The notes under the pieces are model-generated. The model searched no databases and was not told the origin of the DNA. It worked only from the letters and a program-made list of their open reading frames with translations. DNA of 64,000 nt, from the NCBI RefSeq assembly GCF_900109285.1, contig NZ_FNZQ01000005.1:186001-250000 (forward strand), read 5' to 3'. This document shows positions 24,410 through 33,225 of the stretch, in pieces. Numbering within the stretch: the stretch's first letter is position 1; each line of letters begins with the position of its first letter. The DNA comes from Jannaschia helgolandensis. GTDB lineage: Bacteria; Pseudomonadota; Alphaproteobacteria; Rhodobacterales; Rhodobacteraceae. The position numbers and the translations under genes were made by a program.

Positions 24410-24745
24410 ATGAAAAACTTCGTCCAGCCCGGCAACACCATCACCCTGACCGCGCCCTATGCCGTCGCCTCCGGCGATGGCCTGCTCGTCGGCTCGATCT
24501 TCGGCATCGCCGCCGGAGCGGCCGCCCTCGGCGAGCCCGTCGAGACCGCGCTCGTCGGCGTCTTCGACATCACCAAGGTCGGCTCGCAGGCCTGGACCGT
24601 CGGCGCCAAGGTCTATTGGGACGACACCAACAAGCGCTGCACGACGGTCGCGACCGACAACACGCTCATCGGCGTGGCCGTCGAGGCCGTGGCGAGCGGC
24701 GCGGGCGACACCATCGGCCGGGTGCGCCTGAACGCGGCGTTCTGA
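24410..24745 (+). CDS. DUF2190 family capsid-associated protein
   Basis: A 111-residue protein with the DUF2190 pattern: KNFVQPGNTITLTAPYAVASGDGLLVGSIFG and a beta-rich remainder ending GRVRLNAAF. Members are small proteins beside capsid genes and are likely head decoration or fibre proteins. The start is ATG 24410 with GAGGA upstream; the stop overlaps the next gene by one base. Confidence 0.85.
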   Translation: MKNFVQPGNTITLTAPYAVASGDGLLVGSIFGIAAGAAALGEPVETALVGVFDITKVGSQAWTVGAKVYWDDTNKRCTTVATDNTLIGVAVEAVASGAGDTIGRVRLNAAF

Positions 24746-25056
24746 TGAGCGCCTTCGCCGCCGCCATGAGCGCGCTCTTCGCCGATCCAAACATCGGCCG
24801 GGACGCGGTCTATATCGCCGACGGCGGCGCGCCCGTTCTGGTGCGCGCCGTCGCCCGGCGCGCCGACGCGGTCACCGACTTCGGCGATGCGCGGCTCTGG
24901 TCGGAAACCACCCGGATCGACCTGCGCGTCGCCGAGGTGCCGAACCCGCGTCCCGGCGACCGGATCGAGATCGATGGCGACGCCTTCCTCATCCAGGGAG
25001 AGCCCGTCCGCGACCGCGAGCGGCTGGTCTGGACCGTGGATCTGAGGCCCGCGTGA
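24745..25056 (+). CDS. Head-tail attachment protein (gpFII-like)
   Basis: A 103-residue beta-rich protein (AVYIADGGAPVLVRAVARRAD, then RPGDRIEIDGDAFLIQGEP). This is the small head-tail adaptor of the lambda gpFII type, often auto-annotated as a prophage sugar transporter-like fold. It has overlaps with both neighbours (TGATG upstream, GTGA downstream). Confidence 0.75.
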   Translation: MSAFAAAMSALFADPNIGRDAVYIADGGAPVLVRAVARRADAVTDFGDARLWSETTRIDLRVAEVPNPRPGDRIEIDGDAFLIQGEPVRDRERLVWTVDLRPA

Positions 25057-25688
25057 AACTGAAGCTCGACATCGATCCCGACATCGTCGCGATGATGGCG
25101 GCCGAGGTGGCGGCGGGGGAACGCGCCGTGACCGCAGCCATGCGCGAGGCCGGGACCGGGTTGAAGTCGGCTTGGCGATTGCAGATCACCGGCGCGGGGC
25201 TCGGCACACGGCTCGCCAATTCGATCCGGAGCCAGAACTTCCCGAGGTCGGGCGAGAGCCTGGACGCGGCGGCGCTGGTCTGGTCGAAGGCTCCGGTCAT
25301 CGTCGGCGCGCACGATACCGGCCCGCTGATCCGCTCGAAAGATGGGTTCTGGCTGGCGATCCCGCTGCCCGCAGCTGGCAAATCCCTGCGGGGCGGCCGG
25401 ATCACTCCCGGCGAATGGGAGCGCCGACGCGGGCTGCGCCTGCGCTTCGTCTATCGCCGGATGGGCCCGAGCCTGCTGGTGGCGGAGGGGCGGCTGAACA
25501 CGAAGGGTCAGGCGGTGGTGTCGCGCTCGAAGACCGGGCGCGGAAAGGTCACCGCGCCGATCTTCCTGCTGGTGCCGCAGGTCAAGTTGCCGAAGCGGCT
25601 GGACCTCGCGCGGGATGCAGACCGGGCGCTGGACAGCGTGCCGGGGCTGATCGTGGCGAATTGGGTAGATCGGAAGCTATCCACGTAG
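25053..25688 (+). CDS. DUF6441-like tail completion protein
   Basis: A 211-residue basic protein with an N-terminal helix (GERAVTAAMREAGTGLKSAWR) and the segment WLAIPLPAAGKSLRGGRITPGEWERRRG, matching my memory of the DUF6441 family in Rhodobacterales siphoviruses. It occupies the tail-completion (gpZ-like) position. The start is GTG 25053, overlapping the previous stop. The inverted accessory gene follows. Confidence 0.75.
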   Translation: MKLKLDIDPDIVAMMAAEVAAGERAVTAAMREAGTGLKSAWRLQITGAGLGTRLANSIRSQNFPRSGESLDAAALVWSKAPVIVGAHDTGPLIRSKDGFWLAIPLPAAGKSLRGGRITPGEWERRRGLRLRFVYRRMGPSLLVAEGRLNTKGQAVVSRSKTGRGKVTAPIFLLVPQVKLPKRLDLARDADRALDSVPGLIVANWVDRKLST

Positions 25689-25710
25689 ACTCGAAGTACA
25701 CTTTCGAGGC

Positions 25711-26712
25711 CTATACTCCCATCCGGTATTTTACCCACAATGGACCTCTGTCCGTCAGCACTATATCAAAAATGTAGCCTTCCTCGACACCAGCAAGGCG
25801 ACGTTCATGAAGCTCAATGCCTTGCTGCTCAAGGTATCTATAGAATGCCTGTATTGCCTCGTTGTGGGTGCGTGCCTTTTTGAAGAAGATCGCCGTATCT
25901 TTGGATTTTCCATCACCCGAGTGACCCACCCGGACAGAAAACAATTGCGATAGCTTTGCTCCGTTTTCGCTAGCTATCGTTATCCAGTTGTCGATCTTCG
26001 AGAGATGGCGAGTGCCGCTGACCACCAGATTCCAGTCGAGTGCGGCGCAACGCTCGATTGCTTCGCGTGCCAAGGACAACTCCTTGGTCAATGATTCTGA
26101 TGGGATCCCTATGGACCCGGATGAGAGTTCGCCACTTGAGACTAGAAGGTTGCTTCCGTAGTTCGGATGTACAAACTCGCACAGGGTTGCATAGTCACTG
26201 GCTGCACGTTCATCTACCTTGGCCAGCGCTTCGAGCAAGTCGTTTGTGTGAAGCCGCTTGGCATCCTTTGGTCCACTTTCTCCTCCATAATACAACCGGT
26301 CTACGATCTTGCGATGTTTGCGAATAGTGCGATCAACCTGGTCAAAAACCTGCTTTGTCTCGATGTCGGAAACAGCTTTCTCGAGGGCTTGATTCTGGAA
26401 CGCCAACGACGCTGTGTGCTCCATAAACGCGCGCGCTAGATTGAACAGAACAACAAGGTTGCACTGAGTTTCCGCATCGAAAATTCCGCGCGCAATCTCC
26501 CGTGTTTTGAAGCGGAAAACCAGCGTCGAAAAAAAATGAGCATATGCTAGTTCGTGTAGGAGGTGTGCGACCTTAACCGTTTCGTTTCCGCCCTCGTCAA
26601 GTGGAAGCCGAGCCTTCGACCGATCAAGAAGAGTGTCAAAATCCTTTACATGATGCCAGAGTTCGTCGTTCTCCATCAGCCGCGACAATTTTGGGTATTC
26701 TTCTGATTTCAT
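25711..26712 (-). CDS. Inverted accessory (moron) gene with a HEPN-like R-x4-H motif
   Basis: A 333-residue protein on the strand opposite to all surrounding structural genes, less GC-rich than they are. It is mostly helical. RAFMEH at about residues 94-99 fits the R-x4-H motif of HEPN ribonucleases, and LCEFVHPNYGSN near 190 is a conserved-looking block found in uncharacterised HEPN/DUF5677-like proteins. The start is ATG 26712; ATG 26769 with a GGTGAG upstream is possible. Its location between the DUF6441 and tail-terminator genes suggests a lysogeny-expressed cargo gene, perhaps for superinfection exclusion. The HEPN call is inferred from a short motif only. Confidence 0.6.
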   Translation of the reverse strand: MKSEEYPKLSRLMENDELWHHVKDFDTLLDRSKARLPLDEGGNETVKVAHLLHELAYAHFFSTLVFRFKTREIARGIFDAETQCNLVVLFNLARAFMEHTASLAFQNQALEKAVSDIETKQVFDQVDRTIRKHRKIVDRLYYGGESGPKDAKRLHTNDLLEALAKVDERAASDYATLCEFVHPNYGSNLLVSSGELSSGSIGIPSESLTKELSLAREAIERCAALDWNLVVSGTRHLSKIDNWITIASENGAKLSQLFSVRVGHSGDGKSKDTAIFFKKARTHNEAIQAFYRYLEQQGIELHERRLAGVEEGYIFDIVLTDRGPLWVKYRMGV

Positions 26713-26821
26713 CGGCTTCTCTTCTAAATTCGGCGACGCTGATGGGGCTCGGTAGGTCGCTTTCGACATCAAGCTCACCATAGGGTGCGAAACAATTCTT
26801 GAGCAAGAGTAACGGAGCCCG

Positions 26822-27241
26822 ATGCCCACCCCCCGCGAAACCATCCTCGCCGCGCTGCACGCGCGGCTCTCGGCGCTTCCCGCCACCGCGCTGCGGGGCG
26901 AGGTGCTGCCCGAGCGCGTTCCGGCCGAGGGACTGCTGATCCTGCGCGATGGCGAGCCGGGCGAGCCGGAGGTCACGCTCTCGCCCCTGCGCTACCACTA
27001 CCAGCACCGGGCCGAGATCGAGGCGGTCGTGCAGGGTTCCGACCGTGACGCCGCCTTCGACACTCTTACCGCCAGCATCGGCGCAGCGCTTGCCGCCGAC
27101 CGAACGCTGGGCGGCCTCTGCGACTGGGTCGAGGCGGAAGCGCCGCGCCCTGTGGACCTGCCGGTCGAGGGCGCGGCGAGCCTGAAGGCTGCCGTCATTC
27201 CGGTGGTGCTGCACTATTCCACGGCCGACCCGCTCGGCTGA
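26822..27241 (+). CDS. Tail terminator-like protein
   Basis: A 139-residue protein (TPRETILAALHARLSALPATAL, GLLILRDGEPGEP, then YHYQHRAEIEAVVQG). The fold pattern and position, between the head-tail connectors and the tail tube gene, match gpU-like tail terminator proteins, often mislabelled acyl-CoA transferase in Rhodobacterales. It is separated from the preceding connector gene by the inverted accessory gene. Confidence 0.75.
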   Translation: MPTPRETILAALHARLSALPATALRGEVLPERVPAEGLLILRDGEPGEPEVTLSPLRYHYQHRAEIEAVVQGSDRDAAFDTLTASIGAALAADRTLGGLCDWVEAEAPRPVDLPVEGAASLKAAVIPVVLHYSTADPLG

Positions 27242-27265
27242 TTCCGACAACCCGAGGAGACGAAC

Positions 27266-28207
27266 ATGGCACGAGCCCAGGGGGCGCGGGCGCTGATGGC
27301 GCTTGCGTTCGAGACGACCTACGGAACGCCGCCCGCCAGCGGCTTCACCCGCATGCCCTTCGCCAGCACCTCGCTCGGCGCGGAGCAGCCGCTGCTGAAC
27401 TCGGAGCTGCTCGGCTACGGCCGCGATCCACTGGCGCCGATCAAGGACGCGGTGACCGCCGATGGCGATGTCGTCTTGCCGCTCGACGCCGAGGCTTTCG
27501 GCTTCTGGCTGAAGGCGGCCTTCGGCGCGCCCACGACCACGGGCGTCGAGGCCCCCTACAGCCACGAGTTCCAGTCCGGGTCCTGGACGCTGCCCAGCAT
27601 GTCGATCGAGACCGGCATGCCGGAGGTGCCGCGCTACGCCATGTATTCCGGCTGCGTGCTCGACCAGATCACCTGGCAGATGCAGCGCTCGGGCCTGCTG
27701 ACTGCCACCGCGCGGCTGGTCGCGCAGGGCGAGACGGTGGGCACGACCACGAGCGCCGGAACACCCGCCGAACTGGAACTGAAGCGGTTCGGCCATTTCA
27801 ACGGGTCTATAACGCGCAACGGCACCGCCCTCGGCAATGTGGTCTCGGCCGAGATCACCTATGCCAACAACCTCGACCGGATCGAGACCATCCGCAGCGA
27901 CGGCCGCATCGACGGGGCGGACCCGTCCATCGCGGCGCTCACCGGGCGGATCGAGGTGCGCTTCGCCGACCAGACGCTGGTGACGCAGGCGATCAACGGC
28001 GAAGCCTGCGAGATGGAATTCGCCTACGTCCTGCCCTCGGGCGAGAGCTTCACCTTCACCGTGCACGCCGTCTACCTGCCGCGCCCGCGCATCGAGATCG
28101 CCGGGCCGCAGGGCGTGCAGGCCACCTTCGACTGGCAGGCGGCGCGCGACAGCGTCGTCGGCCGGATGTGCACGGCAACCCTGATCAATGACATCGAGGT
28201 GTATTGA
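27266..28207 (+). CDS. Major tail tube protein
   Basis: A 313-residue beta-rich protein beginning ARAQGARALMALAFETTYGTPPASG, a hallmark of siphovirus tail tube proteins in Rhodobacterales prophages. It ends with the tube core and an Ig-like portion. GAGGAG precedes ATG 27266. It is followed directly by the frameshifted tail assembly chaperone, the normal siphovirus order. Confidence 0.85.
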   Translation: MARAQGARALMALAFETTYGTPPASGFTRMPFASTSLGAEQPLLNSELLGYGRDPLAPIKDAVTADGDVVLPLDAEAFGFWLKAAFGAPTTTGVEAPYSHEFQSGSWTLPSMSIETGMPEVPRYAMYSGCVLDQITWQMQRSGLLTATARLVAQGETVGTTTSAGTPAELELKRFGHFNGSITRNGTALGNVVSAEITYANNLDRIETIRSDGRIDGADPSIAALTGRIEVRFADQTLVTQAINGEACEMEFAYVLPSGESFTFTVHAVYLPRPRIEIAGPQGVQATFDWQAARDSVVGRMCTATLINDIEVY

Positions 28208-28209
28208 GA

Positions 28210-28647
28210 ATGCTGACGCTCGACCTGACCAACGCGCCGCGCTGGCACGACCTCGCGCCCGGCGTCCGGGTGCAGCTCCGCCCCCTGACCACGGCGCTGA
28301 TGGTGGCGGCGCGCAGCGACCCGGCCGTCGAGGCGGTGCCCGAGGAGGCTTCCGACGAGGAGCGCGCGGTCGCCTTCGCCAAGGCACTGGCGCGCCGCGC
28401 GGTGCTCGCGTGGGAGGGCATCGGCGATGCCGACGGCAATCCCATCGACCCGAGCCCCGAGGCCATCGACGCGCTGCTAGATGTCTGGCCAATCTTCGAG
28501 GCGTTCCAGCTGACCTACGTCTCCAAGGGCTTGCTGCTGGAACAGGAAAAAAACGTCTCCGCGCTCTCGCCGAATGGTCCTTCGGCGGGGGCGAGCGATA
28601 CTGCGAAGCCTGCGCGCAAGCCTGCCCGGACTGCCCGGCGCGGCTGA
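28210..28647 (+). CDS. Tail assembly chaperone, short (unshifted) form
   Basis: A 145-residue protein (MLTLDLTNAPRWHDLAPGVRVQLRPLT, PEAIDALLDVWPIFEAF) of the gpG-like chaperone type that coats the tape measure protein during tail assembly. It starts 2 bp after the tube gene stop; a TTG at 28204 also fits. Near its end is an A AAA AAC slippery heptamer at 28548-28554, where a -1 shift gives the longer form. Its last 30 residues after the slip site are low-complexity, as expected for a tail read only in the unshifted product. Confidence 0.75.
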   Translation: MLTLDLTNAPRWHDLAPGVRVQLRPLTTALMVAARSDPAVEAVPEEASDEERAVAFAKALARRAVLAWEGIGDADGNPIDPSPEAIDALLDVWPIFEAFQLTYVSKGLLLEQEKNVSALSPNGPSAGASDTAKPARKPARTARRG

Positions 28648-28886
28648 ACCGTCCGGAAACGCCAGAGGGTTGGCAGGTCTGGGACCTTGTCGGCCGCCTT
28701 GGTGGGCAGCTGCGCGTGTTGCCCAGTGCGGTGATCGGCTGGGACATGTCGGCGGCGCTGGCGCTCGGTGACGCGCTTGGCGTGCCCCCGCTCGCCATGG
28801 CCGAACTGCTGCCCGTCATCGAAGCGGTGATGGTCACCAAACTCAACGAACAGATGGATCACTCCCATGGCGGAAAAACGGGTTAG
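28210..28886 (+). CDS. Tail assembly chaperone, -1 frameshift (GT-like) form
   Basis: Slipping at 28548-28554 joins the first 114 codons to about 110 residues of the -1 frame. The extension begins RLRALAEWSFGGGE, has a four-cysteine set (YCEACAQACPDC) that could bind zinc, then PETPEGWQVWDLVGRLGGQL and a C-terminal helix. The -1 frame has no good early start codon, which supports the shift rather than a separate gene. The T-like part would link the chaperone to the tail tube. Its end overlaps the tape measure gene by 20 bp. Alternative: an independent gene started at a rare codon. Confidence 0.65.
28548..28554 (+). other. Programmed -1 ribosomal frameshift site A AAA AAC
   Basis: In the chaperone frame the bases read GAA AAA AAC, giving the X XXY YYZ heptamer A AAA AAC, one of the best -1 slippery sequences in bacteria. 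Slipping back one base enters an open frame that runs to 28886, just past the tape measure start. Siphophages conserve this arrangement (lambda G/GT). Confidence 0.75.
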
Positions 28887-31281
28887 CGTCCGCCTCGCCG
28901 CCGTGGGCGGACGGCAGGTGCGCGCCGAACTGGAAGGCGTGGGCGAGGCTGGCGCGCGCGGCTTCGGACGGCTCAGCCGGGAGATGGAGGCGGCCAACGC
29001 GCGGCTGGCGGCTTTCTCGCGCCGGGTCCGGGTTGCGGCGGCCGCCGCCGTTGCAGCCGCAGCGGCCGCTGGAGTGGCCATGGTGCGCTCCGGCCTGCAG
29101 ACGGTGGATGCGCAGGCGAAGCTCGCCCAGTCCCTCGGTACCACGGTCGCCTCGATCCAGACGCTGGAGCGCGCGGGCGAACTGGCGGGCGTGTCGATGT
29201 CCGGCATCGAGCAGGCGACGAAAGATCTGACGCGCCGTCTCAGCCAGGCGGCGGCCGGGACCGGCCCCGCCGCCGATGCGCTGGACCGGCTCGGGCTGTC
29301 GGCCACCGAGCTGATCTCTCTGCCGCTGGATCAGCGCGTGGGCGCGATCAACGCCGCCATCGAGAGCTTCGTGCCTGCCGCCGAGCGCGCTGCCGTGGCA
29401 GGCCAGCTCTTCGGCGAGGAAGGCTCCATCGCCATGTCGCGGATCGACACGGCGACGCTGCGCCAGGCGACGGAGGACGTGCTCGCATTCGGTGTCGTGG
29501 TCTCCGAGCAGGATGCCGACCAGATCGAGCGCACGAACGACGCCATCTCGCGTCTTGGGCTGATCTGGCGCGGGCTGTCCAACCAGCTGGCCGTTGCCGC
29601 GGCGCCTGCGCTGGAAGCCGTCGCCAACGCGATGGCCGCGGTCGCCAGCCGCACCGGCCCGCTCGGCATCGCGATCCGCGGTCTCTTCGACAACATCGGC
29701 CGCCTGACCACCTATGCCGCCACCTTCGCGGCTTTCCTCGCGGGCCGATGGGTGGCTGGCATGGCCGCCGCCGCGCTCTCCGTCCGCGGACTCGCCACGG
29801 CGCTGGTCCTCCTGCGCGGCGCGCTGATCCGCACCGGCATCGGGGCGCTGATCGTCGGCGCGGGCGAGCTCGTCTACCAGTTCACCCGCCTCGTGTCCGG
29901 TGCGGGCGGCTTCGGCGAGGCGATGTCGCTCCTGAAGGATCTTGCCGTCGAGGTCTGGGAGAGGATCAGGATGGGCGCTACTGCGGCGGGCGCCGCTGCC
30001 ACGGCGATGTTCTTCGACCTGAAGGCGGATGCGGCCTCGGGCATGCAGAGCGCCATCGAGAGCGTGGTGGCCTTCGGCAATACGGCGGCGAACACGTTCA
30101 AGGGCGCCTACGAGGCGATCAAGGCGATCTGGGGCCTGCTGCCCGCCGCCATCGGCGATCTGGCGTTCCAGGCGGCGAACAGCCTGGTCGACGGCGTCGA
30201 GGCGATGCTGAACGGCGTGGTCTCGCGCATCAACGGCTTCATCGGTGGCATCAACCAGGGGCTGGAAGCGCTCGGCTCCGAGCGGCGCATCTCGCTGGTG
30301 CCCGACCTCGACCTCGGCGAGATCGAGAACCGCTTCGAGGGTGCGGCCAGTGCCGCCACGACGGCGGCGCAGGCGGCGTTCGACCGGGCCTTCGAGGACA
30401 ATCCGCTGACCGCGCCCGATCTAGGACTGACCGAGGCGGCGAACAGGGCGCTCGAATCCGCGAACCTCTATCGCGGGGCCGCGCGCGATCTGGCCGAAGG
30501 GGCGCGTGCGCCGCTAGAAAGCTGGCAGGCGCTTCGCGATGCCGTGCGCCGCACCGACGAGGCCAGTGCCGATGCGCTGACCGAGGCTACCGGTGCGGCC
30601 GAGCGGCTGGAGACGGCGCTTGGCGATGCTGGGCGCGCCGCGACAGGTGCAGGCGCGGCGGCCGGAGCTGCCGCCGCTGCGGCGGAGCCCGCGTCAGAGG
30701 CTGCCGTCACCGGTTGGCAGGCGGTCACGGCGGCGCTGTCGGACTACGCCAGCAAGGCGCGCGAGATCGGCGGCGATATCGGCCAGAGCCTTGTCGGCGC
30801 CTTCCAGTCTGCCGAGAACGCAGTTGGCCAGTTCGTGCGGACCGGCAAGCTGGATTTCCGCGATCTGGTCACCTCACTGCTGGCCGATCTCGCCAAGCTA
30901 GCGGCGCGGCGGTTCATCCTGGGGCCGATCGCCAATGCACTCTCGGGCGTGTTCTCCGGGGCGGGCGGGATCTTCGCCAACGTCCTGCATTCGGGCGGGA
31001 TGGTCGGATCGGCCGGGCCCTCACGCTTGGTCCCGGCCATGGCTTTCGCCGCCGCGCCCCGGATGCATGGCGGCGGCATGGCGGGCCTCCGCCATGACGA
31101 AGTGCCCGCAATCCTGCAGCGCGGTGAGCGGGTGCTGTCGAGGCGCGAGGCGCAGGCCTACGGCGGAGGTGGCGTCAACGTCACCATCATGGCGCGTGAC
31201 GCCGAGAGCTTCCGGCAGTCCCGCACGCAGGTCGCGGCAGACATCGCCCGCGCTGTGTCCCTCGGTCGGAGGGGAATGTGA
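28867..31281 (+). CDS. Tail tape measure protein
   Basis: An 804-residue protein that sets tail length. It has a long alanine-rich helical N-terminus (RVAAAAAVAAAAAAGVAM), a TMP-type repeat region (LAQSLGTTVASIQTLERAGEL), hydrophobic segments around residues 265-345 and a glycine-rich C-terminus (GGMAGLRHDEVPAILQRGERV), a block found at the end of many tape measure proteins. The start overlaps the -1 frame of the chaperone. Confidence 0.9.
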   Translation: MAEKRVSVRLAAVGGRQVRAELEGVGEAGARGFGRLSREMEAANARLAAFSRRVRVAAAAAVAAAAAAGVAMVRSGLQTVDAQAKLAQSLGTTVASIQTLERAGELAGVSMSGIEQATKDLTRRLSQAAAGTGPAADALDRLGLSATELISLPLDQRVGAINAAIESFVPAAERAAVAGQLFGEEGSIAMSRIDTATLRQATEDVLAFGVVVSEQDADQIERTNDAISRLGLIWRGLSNQLAVAAAPALEAVANAMAAVASRTGPLGIAIRGLFDNIGRLTTYAATFAAFLAGRWVAGMAAAALSVRGLATALVLLRGALIRTGIGALIVGAGELVYQFTRLVSGAGGFGEAMSLLKDLAVEVWERIRMGATAAGAAATAMFFDLKADAASGMQSAIESVVAFGNTAANTFKGAYEAIKAIWGLLPAAIGDLAFQAANSLVDGVEAMLNGVVSRINGFIGGINQGLEALGSERRISLVPDLDLGEIENRFEGAASAATTAAQAAFDRAFEDNPLTAPDLGLTEAANRALESANLYRGAARDLAEGARAPLESWQALRDAVRRTDEASADALTEATGAAERLETALGDAGRAATGAGAAAGAAAAAAEPASEAAVTGWQAVTAALSDYASKAREIGGDIGQSLVGAFQSAENAVGQFVRTGKLDFRDLVTSLLADLAKLAARRFILGPIANALSGVFSGAGGIFANVLHSGGMVGSAGPSRLVPAMAFAAAPRMHGGGMAGLRHDEVPAILQRGERVLSRREAQAYGGGGVNVTIMARDAESFRQSRTQVAADIARAVSLGRRGM

Positions 31282-31907
31282 TGGCGTTCCACGAAGTCCG
31301 GTTCCCCGACAATATCAGCCGGGGCGCGCGCGGCGGACCGGAACGCCGCACCCAGATCGTCGAGCTCGCCTCGGGGGATGAGGAACGCAACGCCAGCTGG
31401 GCGAACAGCCGCCGCCGCTACGATGTCGCCTATGGCATCCGCCGCGCGGACGATCTGGCGGCGGTCGTGGCCTTCTTCGAGGCCCGCAACGGTCGGCTGC
31501 ATGGCTTTAGGTTCAAGGACTGGGGTGACCACAAGTCCTGCCTTCCCTCGGGAACGCCAGCACCGCACGATCAGGCGATTGGCACCGGCGAGGGCGCGAC
31601 GACCGCCTTCCAGCTGGTCAAGCGCTACACCTCCGGGGCGCAATCCTGGACGCGCGCCATCGCTAAACCAGTGACCGGAACCGTGCGCATCGCGCTTGGT
31701 GGGGTCGAGCAGCCCTCGGGCTGGTCGGTCGACACCACGACCGGCGTCGTCACCTTCAGCGCCGCGCCGGGCGCTGGCATCGCCGTCACAGCGGGCTTCC
31801 AGTTCGACGTACCCGTCCGCTTCGACACCGACGTGCTCGACGTGACGCTTGATCTCGAGCGGCTGGGCTCGATCACCTCCATACCCTTGCTGGAACTCCG
31901 CCGATGA
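31281..31907 (+). CDS. DUF2460 distal tail protein (GTA gp12-like)
   Basis: A 208-residue DUF2460 protein (AFHEVRFPDNISRGARGGPERRT, RRRYDVAYGIRRADDL, GRLHGFRFKDWGDHKS), equivalent to the distal tail protein at the tube tip in the Rhodobacter gene transfer agent. ATG 31281 is chosen over GTG 31278. It is coupled with its neighbours and opens the tail-tip set gp12-gp15. Confidence 0.9.
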   Translation: MAFHEVRFPDNISRGARGGPERRTQIVELASGDEERNASWANSRRRYDVAYGIRRADDLAAVVAFFEARNGRLHGFRFKDWGDHKSCLPSGTPAPHDQAIGTGEGATTAFQLVKRYTSGAQSWTRAIAKPVTGTVRIALGGVEQPSGWSVDTTTGVVTFSAAPGAGIAVTAGFQFDVPVRFDTDVLDVTLDLERLGSITSIPLLELRR

Positions 31908-32788
31908 AAAACATCAATCCCGATCTGCAAGCGCATCTGGACGACGGGACAACAACGCTCGCCTGGTGCTGGCGGATTTCGCGGGCTGACGGCGCGAGTT
32001 TCGGCTTCACCGACCACGATCGGACGCTCAGCTTCGACGGCACTGATTTCGAGGCGGAGAGCGGGCTGACAGCGTCCGAGGTGCGGTCGGGATCGGACCT
32101 GTCGGTCGATGCGCAGGACGCCGAGGGCGTGCTGACCTCCGACCGGATCACCGAGACCGACATCCTGGACGGCCGCTGGGACAACGCGGCGGTCGAGGTC
32201 TGGCGGGTGAACTGGGCCGACACGGGGCAGCGCGTGCTGATGCGGCGCGGCGCCATCGGCCAGATCCGGCGCGGGCGGCTCGCTTTCGTCGCCGAGGTCC
32301 GTTCGCTCGCCCATGTGCTTGGCCAGACGGTCGGGCGGACCTTCCAGGCGACCTGCGACGCCGCGCTCGGCGATGGGCGTTGCGGCGTCGACCTGGAGGC
32401 CCCCGCCTTCATTGGCACCGGTGCGGTGATCGACCTTCTGCGCGACCGTGCCTTCACGGCCTCGGGCCTCGGCGCCTTCGACGCCGGGTGGTTCACCTTC
32501 GGCACCATCGAATGGACCAGCGGCGCGAATGCGGGGCGGCGCACCGAGGTGCTGGGCCAGGACGTCACGGATGGCATCGCTGTGCTGACCCTGCTCGAAG
32601 CGCCGGTGCGTGCGATCGCCGAGGGTGACGCCTTCACCATCCGTGCTGGCTGCGACAAACGGATCGAGACCTGCGGGGCGAAGTTCGCCAACACCTCCAA
32701 CTTTCGCGGTTTCCCGCATATCCCCGGCCAGGATGCCGTGCTCCGCTACGCCACGAAGGACGGCGGCCACGAAGGGTCCGTGCTGTGA
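31904..32788 (+). CDS. DUF2163 tail-tip protein (GTA gp13-like)
   Basis: A 294-residue protein with the DUF2163 features LAWCWRISRADGASFGFTDHD, VRSLAHVLGQTVGRTFQATCD, CGVDL and the C-terminal CDKRIETCGAKFANTSNFRGFP block. The conserved cysteines could bind iron-sulphur or metal as in GTA hub proteins. It forms the baseplate hub adapter. The stop overlaps the peptidase gene by 4 bp. Confidence 0.9.
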   Translation: MKNINPDLQAHLDDGTTTLAWCWRISRADGASFGFTDHDRTLSFDGTDFEAESGLTASEVRSGSDLSVDAQDAEGVLTSDRITETDILDGRWDNAAVEVWRVNWADTGQRVLMRRGAIGQIRRGRLAFVAEVRSLAHVLGQTVGRTFQATCDAALGDGRCGVDLEAPAFIGTGAVIDLLRDRAFTASGLGAFDAGWFTFGTIEWTSGANAGRRTEVLGQDVTDGIAVLTLLEAPVRAIAEGDAFTIRAGCDKRIETCGAKFANTSNFRGFPHIPGQDAVLRYATKDGGHEGSVL

Positions 32789-33216
32789 ACGCCGATCCGA
32801 AGCGCGTCATCGCCATCGCGCGGTCATGGCTGGGCACGCCGTACCACGACCAGGCCAGCCTGCGCGGTGTCGGCTGCGATTGCCTCGGACTGGCACGGGG
32901 CGTTTGGCGCGAGGTCGTCGGTCCCGAGCCATTCCCGATCCCGCCCTACAGCCGAGACTGGGGCGAGACCGGCCCGCGCGAGGTTCTGGCCGAGGGCGCG
33001 CGCGATATGATGATCGAGGTGTCGCCCACCGAGGTCGGTCCCGGCGCGCTGGTTCTTTTCCGCATGACGCCGCGCGCCATCGCCAAGCATGTCGGGATCC
33101 TCACCGGGCCCGACCGCTTCCTCCATGCCTACGAGCGGCTCGGCGTGATCGAGGAACTGCTCACCCCGTCCTGGCGGCGGCGCATCGCCTTCGCCTTCCT
33201 GTTCCCCCAACGCTGA
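32785..33216 (+). CDS. NlpC/P60-family peptidase (GTA gp14-like)
   Basis: A 143-residue cysteine peptidase: catalytic Cys in GCDCLGL (about residue 33), His in KHVGIL (about 102), and LHAYER as a third motif. It corresponds to the GTA cell-wall peptidase in the tail tip, which probably cuts peptidoglycan at DNA entry. ATG 32785 overlaps the DUF2163 stop. Confidence 0.92.
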   Translation: MNADPKRVIAIARSWLGTPYHDQASLRGVGCDCLGLARGVWREVVGPEPFPIPPYSRDWGETGPREVLAEGARDMMIEVSPTEVGPGALVLFRMTPRAIAKHVGILTGPDRFLHAYERLGVIEELLTPSWRRRIAFAFLFPQR

Positions 33217-33225
33217 GACCCAGAC

